DNA of 64,000 nt from Mytilus galloprovincialis (Eukaryota; Mollusca; Bivalvia; Mytilida; Mytilidae): the NCBI RefSeq assembly GCF_965363235.1, contig NC_134849.1, positions 11,372,863-11,436,862 on the forward strand, written 5' to 3'. Positions within the stretch are counted from its first letter, which is position 1, and each line of letters begins with the position of its first letter. The notes beneath the pieces were generated by a model. That model was given only the letters and a program-made list of their open reading frames with translations, had not been told where the DNA came from and ran no database searches. Shown here piece after piece: positions 54,811-64,000 of the stretch. The position numbers were made by a program, and so were the translations under genes.

Positions 54811-55717
54811 TTTTTGTTGAGCCTGCAACTTTTGTTGCAGAAAGCTCGACATACGGATGTGATCCAGCGGCGGCAGTGGGGGTGACGTTGGCTAACTTCT
54901 TAAAAGTTTTATGTTGTAGAAGGTAGAAAACCTGGATGCTTCATACTTTGTATATAGATGCCTCAGGTTACGAACTTTCCGTCAGTCACATGGCCAATGT
55001 CCTTGACCTCATTTTCATGGTTCAATGACTACTTGAAAAAAAGTTTAAAGTTTTTTTGTAATACTAAATTCCCTATTATTATAAGTAATTTGATAACTAT
55101 ATTTGGTATGTGCGTACCTTGCAATGTCCTCATGCCCTTCAGACAGTTTTCACTTGACCTCGACCTCATTTCATGGATCAGTTGTTATAGTCAACTTTTT
55201 GTTTTTTGACCTGTTTTTTTCTTATACTATATGCAATAGGTCTACTATATTTAGTGTATGGAATGATTGTAAGGTGAACATGTCCAGCTGGCAGATGTCA
55301 TCTGACCTTGACCTTATTTTCATGGTTCAGTGGCCAAAATTAAGTTTTTGAGTTTTAGTCGTTTCCTCATACTATATGGAATAGGTCAAATATATTTGGT
55401 ATGTTTATTTGACCTTGACTTAATTTTCATGCTTCATTGTTCAGTGTTAAGTTTTTGTGTTTTGGTCTGTTTTTCTTAATCTATAAGCAATAGGTCAACT
55501 ATATTTGTTATATAGAAGAATTGTTATCTGTACATGCCTGTTTGGCATGGTTGATCGGACTTTGACCTCATTTTAATGGTTCATTGGTCAATGTTTAGTT
55601 TTCTTGGTTAATGCTTCGTTTATGTGACAGTTGTCATAAACCTTTATATTTAGGACTATCAACATAATATCAATGATTTGTAAAGAAGGCGAGACATTTC
55701 AGTGTGTGCACTCTTGT
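54811..55717 (+). repeat. Hairpin-ended tandem-module repeat, family H
   Basis: The left end carries the stem CTGCAACTTTTGTTGCAG inside GAGC...GCTC. Diverged modules of about 130-170 bp follow, each with TTGACCTCATTTTCATGGTT (near 55000, 55160, 55305, 55420, 55565) and CAATAGGTC. The right end has GGCGAGACATTTC and the AGTGTGTGCACT hairpin. It parallels family G in its GAGCC start and GGCGAGACA end. The two 82-83-aa frames are incidental. Confidence 0.82.
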
Positions 55718-57380
55718 TATACAATGAGAAAGATCGGGTCAACATGGTCATTGAGCATCATCTTTAAAGTGGACTGTGTTTAAGTTTAAGGATACTACTT
55801 AACCTAGCTTCATTTTATCCTTCTAAAACATTATAAATAGGAAAATGTATTTACATTTAGTTTAAAAAAAACAATGACGATTAAAAGGGTACCCCTTAAA
55901 GTTTACTTCCTAATTCAACTTGTTTGATCTCTACCATTCCGTCATGAAATGCGAGTTGCCAAAACTAAATGGAGAAAAACGATTATATCGAATTGCCGAA
56001 ACCAAATTTTAATTGCCGATAAGTAATTGCATTTTTATGTTTTAATATCAAGAAAACAAAGATGATCGATTGATATTAATGGATATTAATTGTTATAAAA
56101 AATGTAATGTTTTGTAACCCAAGTAAATAATACATAACAATTACGAAAAAAGGAAGCTTGCCACTCAAGTTGTTTTTGCAATGTAAGTGCATAAAGGCTT
56201 CTCTATTGCAATTCGCTTTTGATTTAATCTTCCAACTGTGTTTGATTCGGGCGTCACTGGCGTACCAAATTATAAGCCTGGTATCATTGATGAGTTTTAT
56301 TTACTGTCTAGGTGTGTTGTTCTGTCTATAAGCCCGCATACAGCTATTGCTTTTATAATTATTGGCTGTTCATGTCTCTTCTCAGTTAAAGTTATAGAAA
56401 TCCAAGAAGAATTTTGAATATGTGTTTATTTCTTTTAATATCGAATTGGCAAATTTGTAAACTTTTATTTTGTACCAGGTTGTTATTCTAATGAGATACA
56501 AAACTTTTTTGCCCGAATAAAACTAAAATTTTAAAAGTGAACATACGTGGTCTTTAATGTGCACTAACAACACTTAGAAAAAGTTAAATATAACAAACAT
56601 TTAAATTTAGGAATAGCACTGAGAATAAATCGTGATACATTTTATGTGTTTTATTTCTTGATATTTCACTGTTTACCTTGTTGATGCAGTAGTTACAATA
56701 AATACGAACAAATTCATCCAGTAATTGGATATGCCACCGTTACTAGATATTAAGCTAGGTCTCCTGCTTTTTAAAAAGGTATGCAAATGTTAAAGATTAT
56801 ATCTTGGTATTACAACGTACAACGACCGCCTACACTATTGACGAGGATAATACCGGGTGGAACTCATCTATAGATGTTTAACTATAACAGAAAACACGTC
56901 AAACCAAGAAGTTAAAAGGTCGTATAAATCATGAGTGGAGGGATTGTATAAAGAACACGCTTACAGTCAAAAATCTATCTGCATATGCATTTATATTTTA
57001 AATTAGGAAAGATTCGAGATAAAATTAAATTTAACAAAGAAGACATTTGTTGATACAGATAATTGATGCCAATTCATAATTCATAACTTTTTTTTTTAAT
57101 TGCATTTTGTATATGTTAACATCACCAAGAAAACAAAGACAATTGATTTGCGTTAATGCATTTCCTCCAACTAACAATTGTTTAAATGCAAGGAAAGTAC
57201 TTTTAAGTATGAACAAGTTGAACCACTTTAATAATCACTATAATGAAACATTGCTTGTCATTTAAATTTTTAAATTTATGATCTAATTAAAGTTCATTTA
57301 TTTAAAATTTCATCGAACAATTAAGTCACAAAACTATTGTATTATCTCAATATAATGTTAATGTGTAAAATACTGTCATA
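55718..57380. other. Intergenic between TMCO1 and the PAN-module gene
   Basis: No exon recognised. A weak R3-like stretch (GGCGTCACTGGCGTACCAAA) lies near 56250. Nothing resembles a TATA box just ahead of the next gene. Confidence 0.5.
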
Positions 57381-57456
57381 ATGTTTTTTGTCATCATGCA
57401 ATTATATTGCTATCATTTTTTGCTCCTGATGGTCTTTGAAATTTCTTTTTGTACAA
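57381..57456 (+). CDS. PAN-module gene exon 1, signal peptide
   Basis: 25 codons plus one base, ending ACAA/GTGAGT. The hydrophobic core is uninterrupted and the split codon completes to Ser with exon 2. A second in-frame Met at codon 6 (57396) is an alternative start. Confidence 0.65.
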
Positions 57457-60366
57457 GTGAGTACTGACTTCTTTTAAATTTAGTTTACATCATAATTTGT
57501 TTATTAACCTCATTTTATTATACAATAATGAAAATTGTACTTGTTATTTTCATAAATATTTTCTTTAATTTAATTATATTTTATCTAAGCAGCATCAGTA
57601 GATAACATAAGTTTCATAACTCATCAATCAAGTTCTGTATGGATTCTGTAATATAGGATCTCAAAAACAAGTCTGCCTAGAGAATGCACTATTAGAACAA
57701 TTTGAATACTGACTCTCTATTAAATAAATTTACTATAAACTCAACAATCATGTAATATATGAAATGTGTTGTTGTAATCAGTGTGATTCACGCATCGTTG
57801 TCAAACATAATAGAATTTGATGCGATTGTCGTACAAGTGAGAGGTTAAGCGCTGTAAAACCCGGTTCATCCACCATTTTCTACATTTGAAAAGATCTGTA
57901 CCAAGTCAGCAATTTAACAGTTGTTATCTATTTGTTTGATGTGTTTTAATTATTTGATTTTGCCATTTAATTAGGGACTTTCCGTTATGAATTTTTCTCC
58001 GGAGTTCAGTATTTTTGTGATTTTACTTTTGACCTAAAAGTAAGATTTTTCAAACCATATTAAACATAAAATAGTGAATGTGGAGAAAATAAAACTGAGG
58101 GTAATCATCTTTCAAAACGTATGATTCATACAATTTTCTGTTATTGTAAATAGCCATTTACTATACACACATACATGACGTCATTTAATTATTAAACGGT
58201 TATTTTCATCTTTGTATTCTTCGGTATGTCCCCTTTACAATTTGAATGTTATAAAACCACGGATATAAAGAAAAAAAAACTCAGAGGATATCGGATTTCA
58301 AAACGTTAAATTTATTCAGTTTCAATCATCGAAAATAGTAGTTTACTATAAACAAATATATGAGGTAATGCATTAATTTAATTGGCAGTTTGTATCCCTT
58401 TCCCTTAATATGACAAGGCCCGTGTGTACGCTAAACTCGTGCCTGCATTTATTCTTATGAAAATATTGTATCAAACCTAAATAAATGTATATCAGTTTTA
58501 CTATTAATCCCATTTAATTATGTTGCGATATAGAAATTTCCTAAGTTAGTCAATAACTCGTTTTGTTAACGTACTGACGCAGATTTCTTGTCCAATAAAC
58601 GTGTAAATGATCATATAACGTCGCCTTGAACAAACATGTTAACGATAAGATGGCAATTGTAATCAAGGTTATTGAGAATTTTATTTATTTATTTTCGCGA
58701 CTTTCGAAATTAAATCGTCGCGAAAAGGAATCACCTGGATCTTTCCTTATCAAACTGCATAAAGTAAATAAGAAAATCGCGAAATTAAATCGCCGCGAAG
58801 TTGACTAGCTGGGTATAAACGCGAAATAAAGTATCCGCGAAAATAAGTTGGTTTACAGTACATGATTAATGAATGATATTGTATTTTTAATAAAAAGTGC
58901 AACCAAAAGATAACAGAAAAAAAAATAAGCAACCTGCTAGTTTCGACATTGGTTATGGAAATAATGCCGTATAAAACTGAGATTTTCCGATAGACCGATC
59001 TAGCAAATAATAAAATTTCTCAATGTAAAAGTCATTCACGTATCACTTTAACGGACTGAACATATTTTACTGTAACTCAAACAAAAGTTTTGCATTCGTA
59101 ATTTATATAGGACTTACTAATTATATGTCAGTAATCAGACACATAATGACATTCAATGTAACAATTCTGTCTAACCTTTAATATTTTTTTCTTACAAACC
59201 TTTGATATGTAATAGGCTGTACCATGCAGCTGTTCGGTAAGACATACCAAGTCGGAGATGGAGTTGAAATAATCGAATATAACAATGTTGACAAAGACAC
59301 ATGCCTGTATAACTGCTTGATAAGATCAACGTGTTCCTACACTGAATACAGAACTGGAGGAAGATGCAAATTATATCAAAGTATTGATAGCCATTTTAAT
59401 ATGCTGATTACATTATATTCCATGTACAGGAAGGATTGTTCAGGTATGATTATTTATGCTATAAATATGCATTAAACTATTAATCTTCTGGACTCGGGAA
59501 TATATAACAACTGTGCCGTAATAGACCACTTTTAAGATATGTAATCACTGGAAAAAGATTTTAGTTAAAATACGGGGTTGCTCTCAAACTACATTGTAAA
59601 CATACATATCATTTAGTTGTTTATGCTATAAGACAGATAAATATTTCAGAGACAATGACCAAGTCACTGTAAACAATTGAGAGTTCGTTTAATATTTTGT
59701 ACAAATTGGGATATCAAGGTTTACATCTACGTCTTATTTCTCCATATATAAATAGTCGGGGTCTGTACAATACATATAAACTAGGTTCGTATTCATGTAG
59801 TATAACCCATGCTATCGTCTAGATCACGATAAAACAGATTCGAAAAATGCCACAGACATTCATAGAAAAATGAAGACTGAATAACACGAAGCGCAGCAAA
59901 AAAAGGGGAGATATCAGCAACATTTAATACTCAATTAGACGTTAACTAACCATTCATCCATACATCCGTTCGCAGTGATTTTGGTAATATTAATGGACAC
60001 AACAGTCATTCTTGCTCTCGCTAATCCTCGCCTGTTAAGTATTAATTTCATTCATACCAGTCATTTGTATCTTTTTCTTAAGTTTGTCTCAATAAGATTA
60101 AATCATTCAATGCTTTTAATGTATTTTTAGATAAAAAGAGTATGGGGACTTTCGAGCGAAAATATTCTGGAAACTTGTTTTCAGAAATGAAAGTTGTTGT
60201 ACCAGTCCGAACACGTGCTAGATGTGCTGACCTTTGTCACACTGAGGGAGAGTGCTCTGCTTTTATTTACGATAATTCTATATTGAAATGCACCTTGCTT
60301 AGAGAAGATGCAGTGTCTGGTGATCACTTTTGTAGTCATACTTTTCAATGTTTTCTAAAGCTATAG
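57381..60366 (+). CDS. Secreted protein with two PAN/apple-like modules, three exons
   Basis: Exons 57381-57456, 59216-59443 and 60131-60366 join in phase 1 at both junctions to give 179 aa. Residues 1-25 are a signal peptide (YCYHFLLLMVFEISFC core). Module 1 (27-100) has cysteines at 27, 55, 59, 65, 76 and 100; module 2 (107-175) at 133, 137, 143, 155, 169 and 175. Both contain the C-x3-C-x5-C-x10/11-C run and a C-x-L motif-like strand (CKLY, CTLL) of PAN/apple domains. One module per symmetrical phase 1-1 exon is the classic layout for shuffled extracellular domains. PAN modules bind proteins or sugars; the ligand here is unknown. The assembly is inferred from splice sites and phase, and an extra exon in intron 1 cannot be excluded. 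Confidence 0.72.
57785..58035 (+). repeat. R6 copy (intron 1 of PAN-module gene)
   Basis: ATTCACGCATCGTTGTCAAA, GAATTTGATGCGATTGTCGT, ACAAGTGAGAGGTTAAGCGC, CATCCACCATTTTCTACATT, TTAGGGACTTTCCGTTATG and GAGTTCAGTATTTTTGTGA align block by block with 61245-61450. Confidence 0.85.
58036..58659. other. Intronic, AT-rich, no recognised feature
   Basis: No exon or repeat unit identified; TTTCAAAACGT and nearby GTAGTTTACTATA-like phrases recur at about 58110 and 58300, suggesting an old duplication. Confidence 0.4.
58660..58862. repeat. CGCGAAA-rich inverted-repeat element
   Basis: TTTTCGCGACTTTCGAAATT with AAATCGTCGCGAAAA, then GAAATTAAATCGCCGCGAAG and AAATAAAGTATCCGCGAAAA, ending GGTTTACAGTA. Several overlapping inverted pairs centred on CGCGAAA stand out against the AT-rich surroundings. 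It probably is a miniature element; the borders are uncertain. The two 60-aa frames are incidental. Confidence 0.55.
58863..59215. other. End of intron 1, PAN-module gene
   Basis: No further exon seen. A reasonable acceptor (TTTGATATGTAATAG) closes the intron. Confidence 0.4.
59216..59443 (+). CDS. PAN-module gene exon 2, module 1
   Basis: 228 nt, phase 1-1, donor CAG/GTATGA. Encodes the first six-cysteine module, with KDTCLYNCLIRSTC and GGRCKLYQS as its most PAN-like parts. Confidence 0.75.
59855..59930 (+). repeat. R5 fragment (intron 2 of PAN-module gene)
   Basis: CATAGAAAAATGAAGACTGA, ATAACACGAAGCGCAGCAAA and GGGGAGATATCAG correspond to the middle of R5. Confidence 0.6.
60131..60366 (+). 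CDS. PAN-module gene exon 3, module 2 and stop
   Basis: 236 nt, acceptor GTATTTTTAG, ending in TAG. Encodes the second module with RARCADLCHTEGECSAFIY, KCTLL and a C-x5-C close to the C terminus. No transmembrane segment follows, so the product should be secreted. No AATAAA was seen soon after the stop. Confidence 0.75.
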
Positions 60367-61244
60367 CATAATATATTATACCAACCTACATTGGTATTTA
60401 CACAATTCTAAAATATATTTTGCAGTTGTTTTACGTGTATAATAAGAAAAATACGCCAAAGACAACATTTCAAAAAATCATTCAGAAAGCCGAAGGCTTA
60501 CACTATTCTCTAATATAGCAATATAATTGTAGAACGAAATCTGTGACAGAACAAGAACTAGAATTTGTATTCGTGAAAAATTGAAGTATTCGTACATGTT
60601 CTATCATGCATCAAAATCTTTTTATTATATATGTCATGTATGTTGTGACATTGTACTGTTTCATTTTATAAAATTGTGTATTGCACATATATCCGTATAT
60701 CAAACTGCTCATCGAAGTACGTCGTATAGCACTTACAATATGACATCCTGCTCATATTCTTTGATATAAGTACAAAGACCGATAAATATGATATCCCATG
60801 ATTAAGATAACTACAACGTGAGTTGATATTCTATAATACATTTTTCATAATGTTCAAGATAATCATTTGGATACATATATCTGAAAGTGAAATGAAAGAG
60901 AGTGCAGAAAAGTAAATGCACAGTGACATTTCAAGGACCGTTTTTGTGCCTTGAAATGTAAACATAAGCCGCTCGTTTATTCTCCTGTCCGACGATAACG
61001 ACACACAATTAACTGATGTTCACAACTGTGTTAGTAAATGAGACAAAATCGAGTAGCTCTGTGTCACATTAAGTATATACAACTGATCTTTACACGACAT
61101 TGGATATGTCTTCGATAATAACTGGCTGTAAAGACAAATTGCAATCCGTATAGTTCCCCTGTCTGTCCTTTTGCGCGGAATGGTTTTGTTCCCGATCTTT
61201 GGTGGGGGTTGTGTTGCTGTTATATCCCTAATTATGACTTTTGT
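60367..61244. other. Downstream of PAN-module gene, non-coding
   Basis: No gene supported. Bases 61170-61235 are less AT-rich (GGTGGGGGTTGTGTTGCTG), possibly part of the adjoining repeat. Confidence 0.45.
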
Positions 61245-61450
61245 TCACGCATTGTTGTCAATATAATGAAATTTAAAGCGACTGTCTTACAAGCAAGAGG
61301 TTTAGCGCTATAAAACCAGGCTCAATCCACAATTTTTCCACATTTGAAAATACCTTAACCAAGTCAGGAATATGACAGTTCTTGTCATTACATTTTGCCA
61401 TTTGATTAGGATTTTCCTGGGAGTTCAGTATTTTTGTGAATTTACATTTT
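61245..61450 (+). repeat. R6 copy
   Basis: CACGCATTGTTGTCAATATA, GCGACTGTCTTACAAGCAAG, AGGTTTAGCGCTATAAAACC and GAGTTCAGTATTTTTGTGA. It is shorter than the 57785 copy, lacking a block after TTGTCATT. Confidence 0.83.
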
Positions 61451-61890
61451 TTCAGATATGATATAACTTTTGTTAAGGGGTTTTGAAACGTTTATGTAAA
61501 TTGGTACTTGAAAATGATAACAATTTCGAAACAGCACATTTACGTCATTAAAAGCGGTATTTATCATGTTTATTGTAGACTGATTGTAAAAACATGATTT
61601 TCCTTCATTATTTAGATAAATGTTTGTTATAAATAACGCAACATACAACACTACTTTGATAAAGTCAATGGCGTTAAATCAAATAATCTTCTATATTAGA
61701 GAGTAAATGTTTTCGATTCTACCCAGATAATCTTTAATACAGTCACAACTGTGAGCGAATGTATTTGTTAAAATAGCCTTCCATAAAATTGAATTATCGA
61801 TAAACTTGAGGAGAAAGTTATTTATACGCCACGTATCTCGACAAACAGGTAAATTTATTGTGTCGTTGTATAAAAAGTAATCTAACTTAA
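61451..61890. other. Non-coding interval
   Basis: No gene supported; the two 69-aa minus frames show no motif. Confidence 0.4.
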
Positions 61891-62480
61891 GGTTCATCAT
61901 AACAAATGGACAAATATGGCCGTATTTTCAACTCAAAATTTACTATATGTGCAGACTTACCTGTGCTGTTTGGAAAGTTTTAAGTCCTAGCATCCACTAG
62001 ATATATAAAAGTTGAATGCATTTTGTGTTTAAGAAAGCTAAAATCTTTTCTGGTTTTTGCTGGGCATTTTTTTTCCTTTCTGCAGAATGTGTAAAAATAA
62101 ACAAACACCTGAATTACTTTGATATTGTCCACTCAGCATGGTCAAATAAACTCTTTAACTCACCTATAGTTATGAAGATACCTACTGTCCATGTCAATTA
62201 AGAACAATCAAAACAATACAAACCGTTTTTTTACCTGAGGAAGCATCTCAAAGTTGTTTCACAACTTAGTTAATTTTCACACCTAATGCATGAAGGAAAA
62301 AAAATGCCCATAAAAATCCAAAAATTATTTTATCTTTCTTATATGCAAAAAACATTTAACTTTTATATATCTAGTGGATGCTAGGCCTTAAAACTTTCCA
62401 AACTGCACAGGTAAGTCTGCACACAGAGTAATTTTTAAGTTAAAAATTCGGCCATATTTGTCCATTTGTTATGATGAACC
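61891..62480. mobile_element. TTAA-flanked element with about 130-bp inverted repeats
   Basis: GGTTCATCATAACAAATGGA (61891) faces its reverse complement ending GATGAACC (62480). The inverted arms continue through AGGTAAGTCTGCA, AAGTTTTAAG and TAGCATCCACTAGATATA to about 62010 on the left and from about 62350 on the right. TTAA borders both ends (61887-61890, 62481-62484), as in piggyBac-type insertions. The interior encodes nothing; the 61-aa frame is incidental. Confidence 0.82.
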
Positions 62481-62484
62481 TTAA

Positions 62485-62925
62485 AACATATTTCAATCCC
62501 ACGATTTAAATAAAAAGCCAATCTTATGACCATAAATTAAGTGTGAACTTAGTATTCAACCTTAACCTCAAACATTTTTTTAAAGATTTAAGGGGCTCGC
62601 GGGTCTAAACCGTTTTTTTTTTATTAATATAGGATTTCGCTATTTTGTTCTATAAATAAACTTTATCCTATACATAATGGAAAAATTGAATAAACATATG
62701 GATTCACCGTTCATTTTAGCTAACAATCTACCTTTGAAAGAAGCTTGAATCTTTTTTTAGGTACTTTTTTCTGTTGATCTAAAAGAAGAAATGAAGGTAA
62801 ACTCGAAATAAAAAAAAAAACTGAATTACAGAAATCGCTAAAATTTTACAATAATTGAGTATAAGAACAGTTTATCTGAAAAAAAAGTAAAGAAAATAGG
62901 TCACCGATTAGTTAAAAAAGTAATG
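62485..62925. other. Non-coding interval
   Basis: No gene or recognised repeat; several A- and T-runs. Confidence 0.4.
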
Positions 62926-63801
62926 TCATTTTTGTCGAGCCTTCGACTTTTGTCGAAAAAGCGAGACTAAGCGATCCTACATTCCGTCGTCGGCGGCGTC
63001 CACAAATATTCACTCTGTGGTTAAAGTTTTTGAAATTTTAGTAACTTTCTTAAACTATATACATGTACTGGATTTCTACCAAACTTGGATAGAAGCTTGT
63101 TTATGATCATAAGATAGTATCCAGCAGTAAATTTTGTAAAAATAAATTTCCATTTTTTTCGTATTTTACATTTAAATGGACTTAGTTTTTCTGTGGGGAA
63201 ACATAACATTCACTCTGTGGTTAAAGTTTTTAAAATTTTAATAACTTTCTTAAACTATCCTAGGTTTGTACCAAACTTGGACGGAAGCTTGTTTATGATC
63301 ATAAGATAGTATCCAGAAGTAAATTTTGTAAAACATATTCCATTTTTTCCACATTTTACTTTTAAATGGACTTAGTTTTTTCTGCAGGGAAACATTACAT
63401 TCACTCTGTGGTTAAAGTTTTTAAAATTTTAATACCTTTCTTAAACTATCCTGGGTTTGTACCAAACTTGAACAGAAGCTTATTTATGATCATAAGATTG
63501 TATCCAGAAGTAAATTTTGTAAAAAAATAACTCCATTTTTTCTGTATTCTACTTTTAAATGGACTTAGATTTTCTTCCAGTTAACATTACATACAGTCTG
63601 CAGTTAAAGTTTTTCAAAACATTTATAAGATTCATTAACTATCCTAGATTGTTACCAAACTTGGACAGAAGCCTCTTACAATCAAAAGATAGTATCAAGA
63701 GGAATATTTCTAGTGATTTTTTTCCTCATTTTTGTTGAGCCTGCGATTTACAGCAAAATTAGGCGAGACACTGGGTTCCGCGGAACCCTTACAAATTTTT
63801 T
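62926..63801 (+). repeat. Hairpin-ended tandem-module repeat, family G, copy 2
   Basis: Same ends as 46467-47520: the TTCGACTTTTGTCGAA stem at the left and GGGTTCCGCGGAACCC at 63773-63788 on the right. It has three standard modules (63009, 63210, 63400) and the diverged last one (63592), one fewer than copy 1, and only two CGT triplets where copy 1 has about six. Confidence 0.88.
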
Positions 63802-64000
63802 ATGCAATTTTTGCAGATTTTTTTTTGTACCATCGAGGCTCCTTAAACACATAACTTCATATTCCTATAATGACGATAATGTCCCCTGCGGATCATACTC
63901 AGTATCATTAGTTGTTGTCCAATTAATAGAGTATTAATAAAGAGTAGATCGTTGGTTTTCCTGTTTGAATGCAAGCATAGTTTTTCACTAGTCAATTGGG
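63802..64000. other. Window end, non-coding
   Basis: No gene supported. The 74-aa frame at 63713-63937 starts inside the family G end and is incidental. Confidence 0.4.

Overview
This window is nuclear DNA from a bivalve mollusc, almost certainly a marine mussel (Mytilus or a close mytilid). Two lines of evidence support that. The first is the general texture: AT-rich sequence, GT-AG introns, one clearly metazoan multi-exon gene and much non-coding sequence. The second is a dense set of short dispersed repeats that I recognise from mytilid genomes. For reference I call these R1 (contains GACGCCTCCGGGTGCGGGAA), R2 (ATGTGGTATGATTGCCAATG), R3 (TTTCGTCTACATAAGACTCA), R4 (CGCATTAAATATAAGAGGAG), R5 (AGGGACGAAAGATACC...CCATGGCTAAAAAT) and R6 (CACGCATTGTTGTCAATATA). 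The species call rests on memory of these families, not on a search.

Layout. 1-1090: 3' end of a non-LTR retrotransposon with a 28-nt poly(A) tail. 1.1-33.8 kb: no convincing host gene. This part holds miniature inverted-repeat elements, R1-R3 fragments, two hairpin-ended tandem-module elements (4.6-5.0 and 6.4-6.9 kb), a degenerate 76-bp satellite (21.4-23.1 kb) and a young 48-bp minisatellite born inside an R2 copy (27.8-28.1 kb). 33.8-35.7 kb, minus strand: the first coding exon of an unrecognised, probably N-myristoylated protein, plus a candidate 33-nt second exon. 40.3-54.0 kb, plus strand: a complete seven-exon TMCO1 gene (182 aa), whose conserved reading frame is split by repeat-filled introns. 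54.6-55.7 kb: an R5 copy and a third hairpin-ended family. 57.4-60.4 kb, plus strand: a compact three-exon gene for a secreted 179-aa protein with a signal peptide and two six-cysteine PAN/apple-like modules. 61-64 kb: an R6 copy, a 590-bp TTAA-flanked element with about 130-bp inverted repeats, and a second copy of the element that also sits in TMCO1 intron 2.

Main points of interest. (i) The 3' end of TMCO1 exon 6, including its splice donor, is duplicated 69 bp downstream, in frame and without a stop, so use of the second donor would give a protein with a duplicated membrane segment. (ii) TMCO1 intron 1 carries two neighbouring elements whose long terminal inverted repeats are built of short sub-repeats and which are flanked by 9-bp and 8-bp direct repeats (Mutator-like in form). 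(iii) Five sequence-unrelated families share one architecture: central tandem modules and a compact terminal hairpin, reminiscent of Helitron-related non-autonomous elements of bivalves. (iv) Several miniature elements have exact target-site duplications that fix their borders, including one nested in an R4 copy. I saw no bacterial-type operon, CRISPR array, rRNA gene or convincing tRNA gene.
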